This document shows positions 8,686 to 17,413 of a stretch of 64,000 nucleotides of DNA, in pieces. The notes under the pieces were generated by a model. It saw only the letters and a list, made by a program, of their open reading frames with translations. It was not told the DNA's origin and made no database searches. The translations under genes were made by a program, and so were the position numbers. Origin of the DNA: Proteobacteria bacterium SG_bin6 (GTDB lineage: Bacteria > Pseudomonadota > Alphaproteobacteria > Sphingomonadales > Sphingomonadaceae); NCBI GenBank assembly GCA_002083435.1, contig LWDJ01000005.1, positions 112,571 to 176,570 of the forward strand, read 5' to 3'. How positions within the stretch are numbered: position 1 is the first letter of the stretch; each line of letters opens with the position of its first letter.

Positions 8686-9171
8686 CTAAAGTGCGACCGT
8701 TTGGGCAGTCCCGTACCGCGCCGCGCCTTCCCCGCGCAGCCGCGCGGCGGCGAAAGCCTCGCCCGCGCTCCACAGGGCAGCGCCGAGCAGCGTCAGATCC
8801 TTGATAATGAACCCGCCCAGCGCCGGATCGAGCTTTGGCGTGGTGAACAGGAAGCTGAGCGTCACCACCAGCGCGCCGGCGGTCGCGAGGCTGCCATAGC
8901 CCGACAGGCGCGGCAGCACATGGCGCAGCGCGATCAGCACCGCGAAGGCAATCTCGAGCACGCCGACCAAGTTGGAGGCGCCCTGCTGGCCCAGCGCCGG
9001 AATCGCCCAGAAGAATACCGGGCTGTGGGTGAGCAGCGGGGCGATGCCGGCGGCTTCCTCGGCGGTGAATTTGTAGAGGCCGAAGGCCAGGAAGAAGAAC
9101 ACCACGCTCCAGCGGGCGATCACGCCGCCCAGGCGGCCGAGGCGTTGTTCGATGCTTTGCGACAGGATCAT
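8686..9171 (-). CDS. DUF417 family inner-membrane protein (YkgB/RclC-like)
   Basis: The 161-residue protein has four hydrophobic segments and the DUF417 pattern: RWSVVFFFLAFGLYKFTAEE, then EAAGIAPLLTHSPVFFWAI, GVLEIAFAVLIALRH and a last segment rich in Phe/Thr. E. coli relatives include RclC, linked to reactive chlorine resistance; their biochemical role is unknown. It is divergent from a MarR-type regulator whose likely operator lies in the shared 80-base gap, so it is probably the regulator's target. Confidence 0.85.
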   Translation of the reverse strand: MILSQSIEQRLGRLGGVIARWSVVFFFLAFGLYKFTAEEAAGIAPLLTHSPVFFWAIPALGQQGASNLVGVLEIAFAVLIALRHVLPRLSGYGSLATAGALVVTLSFLFTTPKLDPALGGFIIKDLTLLGAALWSAGEAFAAARLRGEGAARYGTAQTVAL

Positions 9172-9184
9172 GGCACGTCTCCTT

Positions 9185-9203
9185 TATATGCGCGATGCAT
9201 ATA
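9185..9203. promoter_or_regulatory. Perfect inverted repeat, likely MarR operator
   Basis: TATATGC-N5-GCATATA is a perfect 7-bp inverted repeat midway between the DUF417 start (9171) and the MarR-type start (9252). Its AT-rich arms stand out in GC-rich DNA. Size and position suit a MarR dimer controlling both divergent genes. Confidence 0.6.
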
Positions 9204-9251
9204 TCTTGACCGCAAGTTGAAATCAATGCGCCACGCACATAAATTGGGACA

Positions 9252-9764
9252 ATGAACGATCTTCGCGATCTGAACGTCATCGCCGCGCTTGCGCTCGCGC
9301 TGGCTGACGCGGTGCAAGGCGCCGCCGAGCGGCCCGTGCCCGAGCGCGGACCGGCGGCGGCGGCGCTGATGATGATCGCCCACCTGCCCGGCATCAGCGT
9401 CGAGGAACTGCGCACCGGCGTCTCCCTCTCCCACCCCGGTGCGGTGCGGCTGATCGACCGCTTGCAGGCGCAAGGGCTGGTGCGGCGCGAGGCTAATCGC
9501 GAGGATGCGCGCCGTGTCGCGCTCTATTTGACCGAGGCGGGCGCGAGCATGGCGGCGGACATCGCCGCCGGCCGCGCCGCCGCGATGCGCCGCGCGCTGG
9601 CCACGCTCGATCCGGCGGAAGCGGCGACGCTCGCCACCCTCGCCGACAAGATGCTGCGGGCGCTGGTGTCGAGCGATGCCGAGGCGCTGAAAATCTGCCG
9701 CCTGTGCGACGAGGGCGCGTGCCGCGACTGCCCGGTGGAAGAAAAACTCGCAGCCATGGGTTAA
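9252..9764 (+). CDS. MarR family regulator with C-terminal cysteine cluster
   Basis: The 170-residue protein has a MarR winged helix (HLPGISVEELRTGVSLSHPG, then AVRLIDRLQAQGLVRREANR). The wing is EDARRVALYLTEAG. After the dimer helices a tail carries four cysteines, CRLCDEGACRDCPVEEK (about residues 149-165). The tail suggests redox or metal sensing, but this is inference. It is divergent from the DUF417 gene, with a perfect inverted repeat between them. If DUF417 is oxidant-linked, as RclC is, a thiol-based sensor would fit. Confidence 0.85.
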   Translation: MNDLRDLNVIAALALALADAVQGAAERPVPERGPAAAALMMIAHLPGISVEELRTGVSLSHPGAVRLIDRLQAQGLVRREANREDARRVALYLTEAGASMAADIAAGRAAAMRRALATLDPAEAATLATLADKMLRALVSSDAEALKICRLCDEGACRDCPVEEKLAAMG

Positions 9765-9780
9765 CGGCGCCCCGCCTGGC

Positions 9781-10260
9781 TTAAAGCTGCTTCCAGAACA
9801 CGATCTTGTCTTCGCCCGCCTGATAGAAGTCGCGGATGCGCGCTTCCTGCGCGAAGTCCTGGCCGGCGTAGAAGGCGCGGGTGCCGGCATAGTCATCGAG
9901 CGATGAAGTCTCGACGATCAGCACGCGATTGCCCTGCCCCTTCAGCCGTTCGATCAGCGCCGCGACGAGCGCCTTGCCGATGCCGCGATTCTGCCGGCGC
10001 GGATCGACGGCGATCGCGAGCAGGTTCACGGTGCCCTCGGTCATCCGCTCGGGTTCGGCATAGGCGAAGCCGCGCACCGCGTCGCCCTCGGCGATCACCA
10101 GCCAATGGTGGGGCGCCTGGCGCGCCAGATAAGGCGCGGCCATGTCGGCCAGCATGTCGGACGGGAACAGGCCCGTCGCGTCGAGGATCGCGGCGATCGC
10201 CGGCAGGTCGGCATGATCGAGCGCGCGCACGGTCAGGTTGCTCAAGAGTGTTTCCTTCAT
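9781..10260 (-). CDS. GNAT family N-acetyltransferase
   Basis: The 159-residue protein has the GNAT acetyl-CoA site in NLLAIAVDPRRQNRGIGKAL (about residues 79-98; the Q/R-x-x-G-x-G/A loop is RQNRGIGKA). A later strand/helix, GTRAFYAGQDFAQEARIRDF, has the Tyr common near the catalytic site. The substrate cannot be predicted. The next gene upstream on the same strand is the peroxiredoxin-like gene, 60 bases away. Confidence 0.85.
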   Translation of the reverse strand: MKETLLSNLTVRALDHADLPAIAAILDATGLFPSDMLADMAAPYLARQAPHHWLVIAEGDAVRGFAYAEPERMTEGTVNLLAIAVDPRRQNRGIGKALVAALIERLKGQGNRVLIVETSSLDDYAGTRAFYAGQDFAQEARIRDFYQAGEDKIVFWKQL

Positions 10261-10320
10261 CGAGTTGGAGCCGCCATAGCCGGATAGCCGGCAAAGTCAG
10301 CGCGGTCAGGCACGATGTTT

Positions 10321-11001
10321 TCAGACGGTCGCGGTCGCCCGACTCAGCCGCTCCACCACCGGCAGCATGTCGAGCGGTTCCGGGCGGCGGGTATAGTCGG
10401 GGTTGACCTCGGCATAGGCGATGCGACCATCGCCACCAATCACGAAGCGGGCGGGCATCGGCAGCGTCCAGCTGTCGTCGCTGTTGAAGGCGGGAAGCTG
10501 GTTGCCGAGCGTCTGGTACAGCTCGATCAGATAATCGGGCAGCGCGAAGCGCAGGCCGAACCGAGCGGCGACGGCATTGCCGGGGTCGGAGAGGATCGGA
10601 AAGTCGAGCGCGTTCTCGCGGACCGACTTGCGGCTGTTGACGCGGTTCTGCGGCGAGATCGCGACCAGTTGCGCCCCCGCCGCCGTGAAGGCCGGCAGGG
10701 CTTCCTGCAACGCCTGCAATTCCATGTTGCAATAGGGGCACCAAACGCCGCGATAGAAGCTGACGATCAGCGGCCCGCGCGCGATCAGCGCTGCGGCGGT
10801 GACGACGCTACCATCTGGTGCTTCCAGGGCGAAATCGGGGGCGCGGTCGCCGGCTTTCAGCGCCCGGCTCGCGGCGCCCGAGGCGATCAGCTCTTCGGTG
10901 CCGCGCGCCATGATCCGGTGGATGAACGCCGGCGCGTTGAATGGCGGCTTGCCGGCCCTGAAATCGGCCTTGAAGGCATCGAGGCGTTGCTGGAGCGTCA
11001 T
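10321..11001 (-). CDS. Peroxiredoxin-like protein with CPYC active site
   Basis: The 226-residue protein belongs to the AhpC/TSA thioredoxin-fold group: APDFALEAPDGSVVTAAALI, then SFYRGVWCPYCNMELQALQE with a CxxC (about residues 98-101), and a C-terminal FVIGGDGRIAYAEVNPDYTR. It is likely a thiol peroxidase or reductase of the cytoplasm. ATG at 11001 was chosen because the family begins at MTLQQRLDAF; upstream codons are unlike it. It is divergent from a LysR regulator 122 bases away, which may control it. Confidence 0.85.
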   Translation of the reverse strand: MTLQQRLDAFKADFRAGKPPFNAPAFIHRIMARGTEELIASGAASRALKAGDRAPDFALEAPDGSVVTAAALIARGPLIVSFYRGVWCPYCNMELQALQEALPAFTAAGAQLVAISPQNRVNSRKSVRENALDFPILSDPGNAVAARFGLRFALPDYLIELYQTLGNQLPAFNSDDSWTLPMPARFVIGGDGRIAYAEVNPDYTRRPEPLDMLPVVERLSRATATV

Positions 11002-11123
11002 GGTTCGGCCCTTTCCCGCGCGGGCGCCGGCACGGCGTGGCGCGACAAGGACGTGATGGACGATCGCCGCGAGGCAGGGCAGACTGCTCGCAGCACTAAT
11101 TCTCATTCCAGGGGGGAATGACG

Positions 11124-12011
11124 ATGGACCGTTTCCAGGCGATGGCCACGTTCACCCGCGCGGTCGACAGCGGCTCGTTCACCGCCGCCGCGCGTCAGCT
11201 GAATGTCGGGCAGCCGGCGGTTTCCAAGCTGATCGCGCAGCTGGAGGATCGGCTGGGCGTGCGGCTGCTGACGCGCACCACCCGCGGCCTGGCGCCGACC
11301 GAGGCAGGGCAGCATTATTACGAGCGCGCGCGCCGCGCGCTGGAGGAGGCCGACGAGGCCGAACTGGCCGCGCGCGGCGCCGGACGCGGGCTCAGCGGGC
11401 GGCTGCGCATCTCCGCCGCCACGACGTTCGCCCGGCTCCACGTCATCCCGCGTCTGCCGGCGTTCCTGGCCGCCCATCCGGAGCTGGAGCTGGAGGTAAT
11501 CCTCGACGACCGGGTGATCGACATGATCGAGGAGAATATCGATCTTTCGCTGCGGATGGGGGCGCTCAGCGATTCAACCGCCACCGCACGCAAGCTCGCC
11601 GAGGGGCGGCGCTCGATCGTCGCGACGCCGGCCTATGTCGAGCGCGCCGGCGCGCCGCGCACCCCGGCCGAACTCGCCGGGCACGAGGCGATCGTCTATA
11701 CCCGCTTCGACACGCCGAGCTGGACCTTTCGCCATGTCTCCGGCAGCGAGGCATCGGTGCGCGTCGGCGGGCGGGTGCGGGTGAGCGCAGCCGAGGGACT
11801 GCGCGCGGCGGTGCTCGCCGATATGGGGCTAGCGGTCGCCTCGGAGTGGATGTTCACGCCAGAACTGGCGAGCGGCGCGGTGATGCGGCTGCTCGACGAT
11901 TGGCACCTGCCGCTGCTCGACCTGTGGGCGCTGTTTCCGCCGGGCCGCTTGCCCAACGCCAAGGCGCGCGCCTTCGCCGCGTTCATGGTGCAGGCGATGA
12001 AGGCGGGTTGA
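11124..12011 (+). CDS. LysR family transcriptional regulator
   Basis: The 295-residue protein has the N-terminal LysR helix-turn-helix (FTAAARQLNVGQPAVSKLIA, then QLEDRLGVRLLTRTTRGLAP) and a substrate-binding effector domain. ATG at 11124 is preferred over ATG at 11118: the AGGGGGGA ribosome site touches the first but lies 6 bases before the second, and LysR proteins of this type start MDRFQAM. It is divergent from the peroxiredoxin-like gene and convergent with the old yellow enzyme operon, either of which could be its target. Confidence 0.92.
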   Translation: MDRFQAMATFTRAVDSGSFTAAARQLNVGQPAVSKLIAQLEDRLGVRLLTRTTRGLAPTEAGQHYYERARRALEEADEAELAARGAGRGLSGRLRISAATTFARLHVIPRLPAFLAAHPELELEVILDDRVIDMIEENIDLSLRMGALSDSTATARKLAEGRRSIVATPAYVERAGAPRTPAELAGHEAIVYTRFDTPSWTFRHVSGSEASVRVGGRVRVSAAEGLRAAVLADMGLAVASEWMFTPELASGAVMRLLDDWHLPLLDLWALFPPGRLPNAKARAFAAFMVQAMKAG

Positions 12012-12025
12012 ACCAGGCCGGGGAT

Positions 12026-13126
12026 TTACGCTTCCTGGGGCACCTTCTCGTAGAAGGGATAGTCGGTATAGCCGTCCGGCCCGCCGCCATAGATGCGCGC
12101 GGCGTTGAGGGGGTTGGTCGGCAGGCACTCCGCCAGGCGGCGCGGCAGATCGGGGTTGGCGATGAACAGCCGGCCGAACGAGGCGGCGTCGATCTCTCCC
12201 GCGCTCAGCGCCGCGCGGGCACGGGCGCCCGTATAGCTGCCATTGGCGATATAGTTGCCGCCGAACGCGCGGCGGACGATCTGGGGATCGACGATCCGAT
12301 CGAACGGATCGCCGCGCGGGTCGCTCGGCTCGACACAGTGGAGATAGGCGAGGCCGCGCTTGCCGAGCTGCTCGGCGAGATAGCCGAACAGCGGCGCGGG
12401 GTTGCTGTCGCTCATGCCGTTGATGGTGAGCGAGGGCGACAGACGAATGCCGACGCGCTCCGCGCCCCATACCCCCACCACCGCGTCGGTGACTTCGAGC
12501 GTCAGCCGGGTGCGGTTCTCGATGCTGCCGCCATAGCGATCGGTGCGGTGGTTGGTGCCGTCGCGCAGGAATTGATCGAGCAGATAGGCGTTGGCGCTGT
12601 GGATCTCGACCCCGTCGAACCCCGCCGCCTTGGCGTTGATCGCGGCGCGGCGATAATCGTCGATGATCCCCGGAATCTCGTCGAGTTCCAGGGCGCGCGG
12701 CACCACGAAATCCTGCGGCCCTTCATAGGTGAAGGCGTGGCCGGCAAGCCCGATCGCGCTCGGCGCGACCGGCAGGCCGCCGCCCGGCTGCAGCGAAGGA
12801 TGCGACAGCCGCCCGACATGCCAGAGTTGCAGCATCATCCGCCCGCCCGCTGCATGGACCGCCTGCGTCACCCCGCGCCAGCCCTCGACCTGCTTGTCGC
12901 TATGGATGCCCGGCGCGCCGGCATAGCCCTTGCCCTGCTGCGAGATATGGGTGGCTTCGGAAATGATCAGCCCGGCGGTCGCGCGCTGGCTATAATAGGT
13001 CTGTTGCAGGGCGTGCGGCGCATCGTCGGCGTTGGCGCGGGTGCGCGTCAGCGGCGCCATCACGATGCGGTTGGGGGCTTCGATGGCTCCGTAGCGGATG
13101 GGCTGGAACAGCGGATCGTTCGTCAT
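12026..13126 (-). CDS. Old yellow enzyme family alkene reductase (NemA-like)
   Basis: The 366-residue flavoenzyme shows OYE signatures: FQPIRYGAIEAPNRIVMAPL with TRTRA, LQLWHVGRLSHPSLQPGG, the substrate-binding pair in GVEIHSANAYLLDQFLRDGT (HxxN), the family segment NHRTDRYGGSIENRTRLTLE, and IANPDLPRRL for FMN phosphate binding. It should reduce activated C=C bonds or nitro compounds with NAD(P)H. It lies 4 bases after the EamA transporter gene and so belongs to a three-gene operon with that transporter and a CxxC protein. Confidence 0.93.
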   Translation of the reverse strand: MTNDPLFQPIRYGAIEAPNRIVMAPLTRTRANADDAPHALQQTYYSQRATAGLIISEATHISQQGKGYAGAPGIHSDKQVEGWRGVTQAVHAAGGRMMLQLWHVGRLSHPSLQPGGGLPVAPSAIGLAGHAFTYEGPQDFVVPRALELDEIPGIIDDYRRAAINAKAAGFDGVEIHSANAYLLDQFLRDGTNHRTDRYGGSIENRTRLTLEVTDAVVGVWGAERVGIRLSPSLTINGMSDSNPAPLFGYLAEQLGKRGLAYLHCVEPSDPRGDPFDRIVDPQIVRRAFGGNYIANGSYTGARARAALSAGEIDAASFGRLFIANPDLPRRLAECLPTNPLNAARIYGGGPDGYTDYPFYEKVPQEA

Positions 13127-13130
13127 GGCA

Positions 13131-14096
13131 TCAACCTTTGGTGCTGGGGGATGTGGAAAACAACACGCGGACCAAACCGATCGCGGTGACGAGACCGAAT
13201 GTCGCCAATGCCGCACCGATTATTTCGAAACCAACCGGTACATTACCGGTCACGGGTATGCCGATCAGCAATGTCGCCACCGGGACGATCGCGGGGAACA
13301 GACCGGCCTTGGCCGCGCCGAGGTGGCGCACCGCCACCCCGAAGGCGACGAACGCCAGCACGCCGGAAAGCACGCCCTGCACCACGATCTGCACGAGCAG
13401 CGCGCTGATGGGCAGCGCCGCGATCCGGCTGAAATCGCCGCGCAGCAGGAACAGCGGCACCACCGCCAGTGCCGAGACGACCGAGACCGCCGCCGTCACC
13501 GCCAGTGCATCCAGGTTCCAGCGCTTCAGCAGCACGGTGAACGCAGCCCAGCTGAGCCCGGCGGCGACGAACAGCAGGTCGCCGATCCAGACCCGGGGGC
13601 TGCCCATCGCGCCGGCATGGCTGGCGATCACCGCCAGCCCGGTGACGATCAACGCGACGCCCGCCAGCTTGTCGCGCGTCAGCCGTTCCTTAAGCAGCAC
13701 CGCCGCCGCCGCCATCGAGGCGAGCGTCACAGTCGAGGGCTGGATCACCGCGCCATGCGCGAGCGGCGCGAACAGATAGGCGCCGGTGCTGAGCGCGATG
13801 AAGGGCGGCCCGGCAAGCGTCGCGAGCATCGCCGCGCGCCGCCAGCCGATCCCGGCGAGCCGCGCCGGATCGTGGCGCCACAGCCATGGCAGCATGACCA
13901 GCGCGGCGGTCGCGAAGCGCAGCAGCACGATGTCCTGCGGCATCAGGCCCTGCGCGGTGCCGATTTTGGCGGCGATCAGATAGGTCGCCCACACCAGCGC
14001 CGCGAACGTGCCGGCGGCGATGCCCGTTACCGTGCGCGAGGGAGCAAAACGAACCCCGCCATGACGCGCGACGGAGGAGGAAGCGGTCGAGATCAT
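13131..14096 (-). CDS. EamA/DMT family transporter
   Basis: The 321-residue membrane protein has ten hydrophobic segments in two EamA repeats. The first runs from AALVWATYLIAAKIGTAQGL to TVTLASMAAAAVLLKERLTR, the second from IGDLLFVAAGLSWAAFTVLL to the C-terminus. The LLKERL motif at the end of repeat one is typical. Family members export small metabolites; the substrate is unknown. It lies between a carboxymuconolactone-decarboxylase-like gene (71 bases upstream) and the old yellow enzyme gene (4 bases downstream). Confidence 0.88.
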   Translation of the reverse strand: MISTASSSVARHGGVRFAPSRTVTGIAAGTFAALVWATYLIAAKIGTAQGLMPQDIVLLRFATAALVMLPWLWRHDPARLAGIGWRRAAMLATLAGPPFIALSTGAYLFAPLAHGAVIQPSTVTLASMAAAAVLLKERLTRDKLAGVALIVTGLAVIASHAGAMGSPRVWIGDLLFVAAGLSWAAFTVLLKRWNLDALAVTAAVSVVSALAVVPLFLLRGDFSRIAALPISALLVQIVVQGVLSGVLAFVAFGVAVRHLGAAKAGLFPAIVPVATLLIGIPVTGNVPVGFEIIGAALATFGLVTAIGLVRVLFSTSPSTKG

Positions 14097-14167
14097 GGCG
14101 GGGTTCCTAGGGTGGCCCGGCGCAAGGGGAACCGCCGGGCCAGGAGAGGAGGTGCGAGGGCTGGCGC

Positions 14168-14722
14168 TCAGGCCAGTTCGAGCGCGCCGGTCAGCGCCGG
14201 GGCGGCGGGGAAATCGACCGGCACGGCGGTGACCGCGTGGAGATAGTTGGTGATGATCTTGTCGCCGATCGTCACGATCGCATCGACCAGATTTTCCTTG
14301 GTCCAGCCGGCGGCGAAGAACGCCTCGACCAGCGCGGGATCGGCATGGCCGCGATTGACCGCGATCGACTGGGTCAGCCGGGCGAGCGCATCGAGCTTGG
14401 CATCGCTCGCGAGGCCGCCGGCGCGGATTTCGAGGATCTGCGCGTCGCTGAAGCCGTTCATCTTGCCGAGCGCGGTATGCGCGGCGAGGCAATAGACGCA
14501 CTCATTGACCTGGCTGACCACCAGGTTGACGACTTCGCGCGCCTTGGCGCCGAGCGACGACTTGGCCGATTGCAGCGCGAGATAGGTGCCAAGCGCATTA
14601 TCCGAGTGCGCGAACGTCGCATAGAGATTGGGCACGAAGCCGAGCTGGCCGCTCAGTGCGTCGAACAGGGCCTGGTTGCCGGGGCTCACGGTGTCGCGGG
14701 TGGGGACGGTGAAAGCGGTCAT
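14168..14722 (-). CDS. Carboxymuconolactone decarboxylase family (AhpD-like) protein
   Basis: The 184-residue protein has the AhpD-type peroxidatic motif NECVYCLAAHTALG (CxxC with following His, about residues 75-80) within an all-helical fold, and the usual VNLVVSQVNECVYC approach helix. It probably acts as a thiol-dependent peroxidase or disulfide reductase in the cytoplasm. ATG at 14722 precedes MTAFTVPTRDTVSPG. It appears to head the operon with the EamA transporter and the old yellow enzyme, pointing to defence against reactive electrophiles or peroxides. Confidence 0.85.
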   Translation of the reverse strand: MTAFTVPTRDTVSPGNQALFDALSGQLGFVPNLYATFAHSDNALGTYLALQSAKSSLGAKAREVVNLVVSQVNECVYCLAAHTALGKMNGFSDAQILEIRAGGLASDAKLDALARLTQSIAVNRGHADPALVEAFFAAGWTKENLVDAIVTIGDKIITNYLHAVTAVPVDFPAAPALTGALELA

Positions 14723-14840
14723 GGCGGAAATCCTTGATCTCAATGGGACGGCTCGATGCCGTGGCCCTGAAATGCGTCATTCCCGCCACAAGCGGCAGAC
14801 CGCGCGTGGCAATAACCCTTATGCCATGGCGGAATGGATA

Positions 14841-14876
14841 GGGGCGGCGACCGCGCCACGCTGCGGTCGTCGCCCC
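14841..14876. terminator. Long GC hairpin after the ABC permease gene
   Basis: Arms 14841-14854 (GGGGCGGCGACCGC) and 14863-14876 (GCGGTCGTCGCCCC) pair over 14 bp with one mismatch, 10 bases beyond the stop of the permease gene. There is no U-tract on either side, so termination is only possible, not shown. Confidence 0.35.
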
Positions 14877-14885
14877 TGCCCCGCG

Positions 14886-17384
14886 TCATTCGTAGCGCAG
14901 CGCCTTGATCGGCTGGGCGCGCGCCACCCGCACCGCCTGGCCGGTGATCGTCGCCACCGCGATCAGCAGCGCGAGCGTTCCCGCCGCCAGGAACGGCAGC
15001 GGCGAGAGTGCGATGCGTGCCGGAAAGCCGTTCAGCCAATCGCGCATCACCCACCAGGCGAGCGGCCAGGCGATAAGGTTGGCGGCGAGCACGGGCCGGG
15101 TGAACTGCCAGATCAGCAAGCGGACGATGTCGCTCGTCCGCGCGCCGAGCACCTTGCGGATGCCGATCTCCTTGGTCCGCCGCGCGGCGGTGAAGGAGGC
15201 GAGCGCGAACAGCCCCAGGCACCCGATCGCGACCGCGAGCAAGGAGGCGGCGGCGAACATCTGGCCGCGGGCATTGTCCACCCGGTAGCTGCGTGCGTCG
15301 AGATCCTCGGCGAGATCGGCGTCGAACGGCACCTGCGGCGCCATCCGCTTCCACAGCGTCTCGATCCGGCCCCGGATCGCGACCGGATCGCCCGAATAGC
15401 GCACCAGCAGCCAGAAGGGCGCGTGGCGATCCATTGCATAGACGATCGGCTCGACCTCGGCATTGGGGCCGCGCTGCCGCGCATCGCCGACCACGCCGAC
15501 GATCGTCTGGCGGACCACGCCGCCGCCCTGCGCGGCGTCGATCGGCGAGGTGAGCTGCTGGCCGAGCGCGGCGTTCGGCGAGGCGATCCCCAGCCGCTTC
15601 AGCGCGGACTGGTTCACCACCACCGGGAAGCCCTGGCGCAACCGGGCATAGACCTCCCGCTCCGGGGTGCCGCGCGGCATGGTCGTGTCGTCGGCGACGC
15701 GCGTCGGATCGAACGAGCGCCCGGCAAGCAGCGGCACGCCCAGCGTGCGGAAATAACCGGCATCGACATTGTAGGAGGCAAGCGTGATCGGCGTCGAACC
15801 GCCGCCCAGGAACACGGTGCTGGTCGAGGTATTGCCGGTGTTGAGGCCGATCCCCGTCCGGCCGACGGCGGTGACGCCGGGTAGATGCGCGATCTGATCG
15901 ACCAGCGTGTCTGACACCGTATCGAGCGCGGGGTCGCCGATCCCTTCCACCTGCAACAGCCCTTCGCGGGCAAAGCCGGGATCGAGCGAGCGCAGATACA
16001 CGATCTGCGAATAGACGATCGCGGTGCAGGCGATCAGCCCGATCGAGACCGCGAATTGCACGATCACCAGCGCGGTGCGCAGGCCGCCCGATCCTTCGGT
16101 TTCAGCCGCCGATTTATTGGCCTTCAGAATGCGTGCCGGCTGGAAGCGCGAGAGGTAGAAGGCGGGGTAAAGCCCGCCAAGCAGCCCGACCAGCAGCACC
16201 AAAGTCAGCGCCGGCAGCAGCACGCCGTTCGCGCCGAGGTAGCTGAGCGTCAGCGGCACGCGCATGAAGCGCGCGAACCACGGCATGGCGAGTTCGGCGA
16301 TGGCGAGGCCCAGCAGCGTCGCGATGGCGGCGATCATCAACGACTCGCCCAGGAACTGCGCGATCAATTGTCCGCGCCGGGCACCCAGCACCTTGCGCAG
16401 CGCCACTTCGCGCGCGCGCCCGCCGGCCTGCGCGGTCGCCAGGTTGGTGAAGTTGATGCACGCCATCGCCAGCACCAGCAGCGCGACGACCGCCAGCGTG
16501 ATGATGCTGCGCCAGTCATTGCCCGGCGTAAGCCCCGAGTTGCGCGGGCGGCTGAGATGGACATCGGCCAGCGGCACGAACGCATAGGTCGTATAGTCGC
16601 GTGACATCCGCAGTTCGTCGGCATTGCCGGTGATGTTGCGCTGCTTCCACGCCGGCAGCGCGGCGTTCATCGCCGCCACGTCGCTCCCCGGCTTCAGGCG
16701 GAAGAAATTCAGGCCGGACCGCCAGCCCCAGTTATTGGTCAGGCCCGGCGTCGTCTTGGCGAAATGCGCAACGGCGTCGAACCGCGCGAGCATCCGGAAA
16801 TCGAGCGCGCTGTTCTTGGGCAGATCGGCGAACACGCCGGTGACCTGATAATCCTTGACGATACCCCCGTCAGACAGGGTGATCGTCTTGCCGATCACAT
16901 CGGTGCCGCCGAATTGCTTGATCGCCTCGGCCTCGCTCAGGATCACCTGCCCGATCCGGTCGAGCGCATGGGCGTTGCCGCGCCGCATCGTCAGCGGGAA
17001 AGTGCCGAGCAGATCGCCATCGACGAAGTGGAAATTCTCCAGAGTCTCGGCGCGGCCGTCGCGAATCCGGTTGGCGCTGGACCAGGCGATCCACACCGAA
17101 CTGACGACTTGCGGAAAATCCTTGGCGATCGCGCGCCGCGCGAGGAATGGCGACCCTTGGACATCATAGTGATCGCCGGTGGTCGGATCGCGGAAGTAAT
17201 TCTGCACCTGCACGATCTCGTCATGGTGCGGCATCCAGCGATCATAGCTGGTTTCGAACCGCACATAGGTCGCGATCAGCAGGCACGCGGCGATGGCGAC
17301 CGCGAGGCCGCCAATGTTGATCAGCGCGTAGAATGGGTTCTTGGCGATCGCGCGCGCGGCAACCGTGGCGTAATGGGTGAACAT
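14886..17384 (-). CDS. ABC transporter permease, MacB/FtsX type (duplicated)
   Basis: The 832-residue protein starts with a membrane helix (NIGGLAVAIAACLLIATYVR), then a large periplasmic MacB-type core domain. Four-helix FtsX blocks lie near residues 280-450 and 700-830. Each block begins with a REVALRKVLGARRGQL / KEIGIRKVLGARTSDI motif, the coupling element typical of this family. MacB-like permeases work mechanically with an outer partner to expel peptides or lipoproteins rather than import solutes. It is the last gene of the operon peptide 1-peptide 2-adaptor-ATPase-permease, with 29 bases after the ATPase gene. Confidence 0.93.
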   Translation of the reverse strand: MFTHYATVAARAIAKNPFYALINIGGLAVAIAACLLIATYVRFETSYDRWMPHHDEIVQVQNYFRDPTTGDHYDVQGSPFLARRAIAKDFPQVVSSVWIAWSSANRIRDGRAETLENFHFVDGDLLGTFPLTMRRGNAHALDRIGQVILSEAEAIKQFGGTDVIGKTITLSDGGIVKDYQVTGVFADLPKNSALDFRMLARFDAVAHFAKTTPGLTNNWGWRSGLNFFRLKPGSDVAAMNAALPAWKQRNITGNADELRMSRDYTTYAFVPLADVHLSRPRNSGLTPGNDWRSIITLAVVALLVLAMACINFTNLATAQAGGRAREVALRKVLGARRGQLIAQFLGESLMIAAIATLLGLAIAELAMPWFARFMRVPLTLSYLGANGVLLPALTLVLLVGLLGGLYPAFYLSRFQPARILKANKSAAETEGSGGLRTALVIVQFAVSIGLIACTAIVYSQIVYLRSLDPGFAREGLLQVEGIGDPALDTVSDTLVDQIAHLPGVTAVGRTGIGLNTGNTSTSTVFLGGGSTPITLASYNVDAGYFRTLGVPLLAGRSFDPTRVADDTTMPRGTPEREVYARLRQGFPVVVNQSALKRLGIASPNAALGQQLTSPIDAAQGGGVVRQTIVGVVGDARQRGPNAEVEPIVYAMDRHAPFWLLVRYSGDPVAIRGRIETLWKRMAPQVPFDADLAEDLDARSYRVDNARGQMFAAASLLAVAIGCLGLFALASFTAARRTKEIGIRKVLGARTSDIVRLLIWQFTRPVLAANLIAWPLAWWVMRDWLNGFPARIALSPLPFLAAGTLALLIAVATITGQAVRVARAQPIKALRYE

Positions 17385-17413
17385 GTTTCGTCTCCCAAGC
17401 GAAGGGCGGCGGA

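Noticed and set aside
14628..15884. Open frame of 418 codons on the plus strand
   Set aside because: It runs across the AhpD-like gene start and is antisense to the ABC permease; the composition is a GC-rich shadow with no domains.
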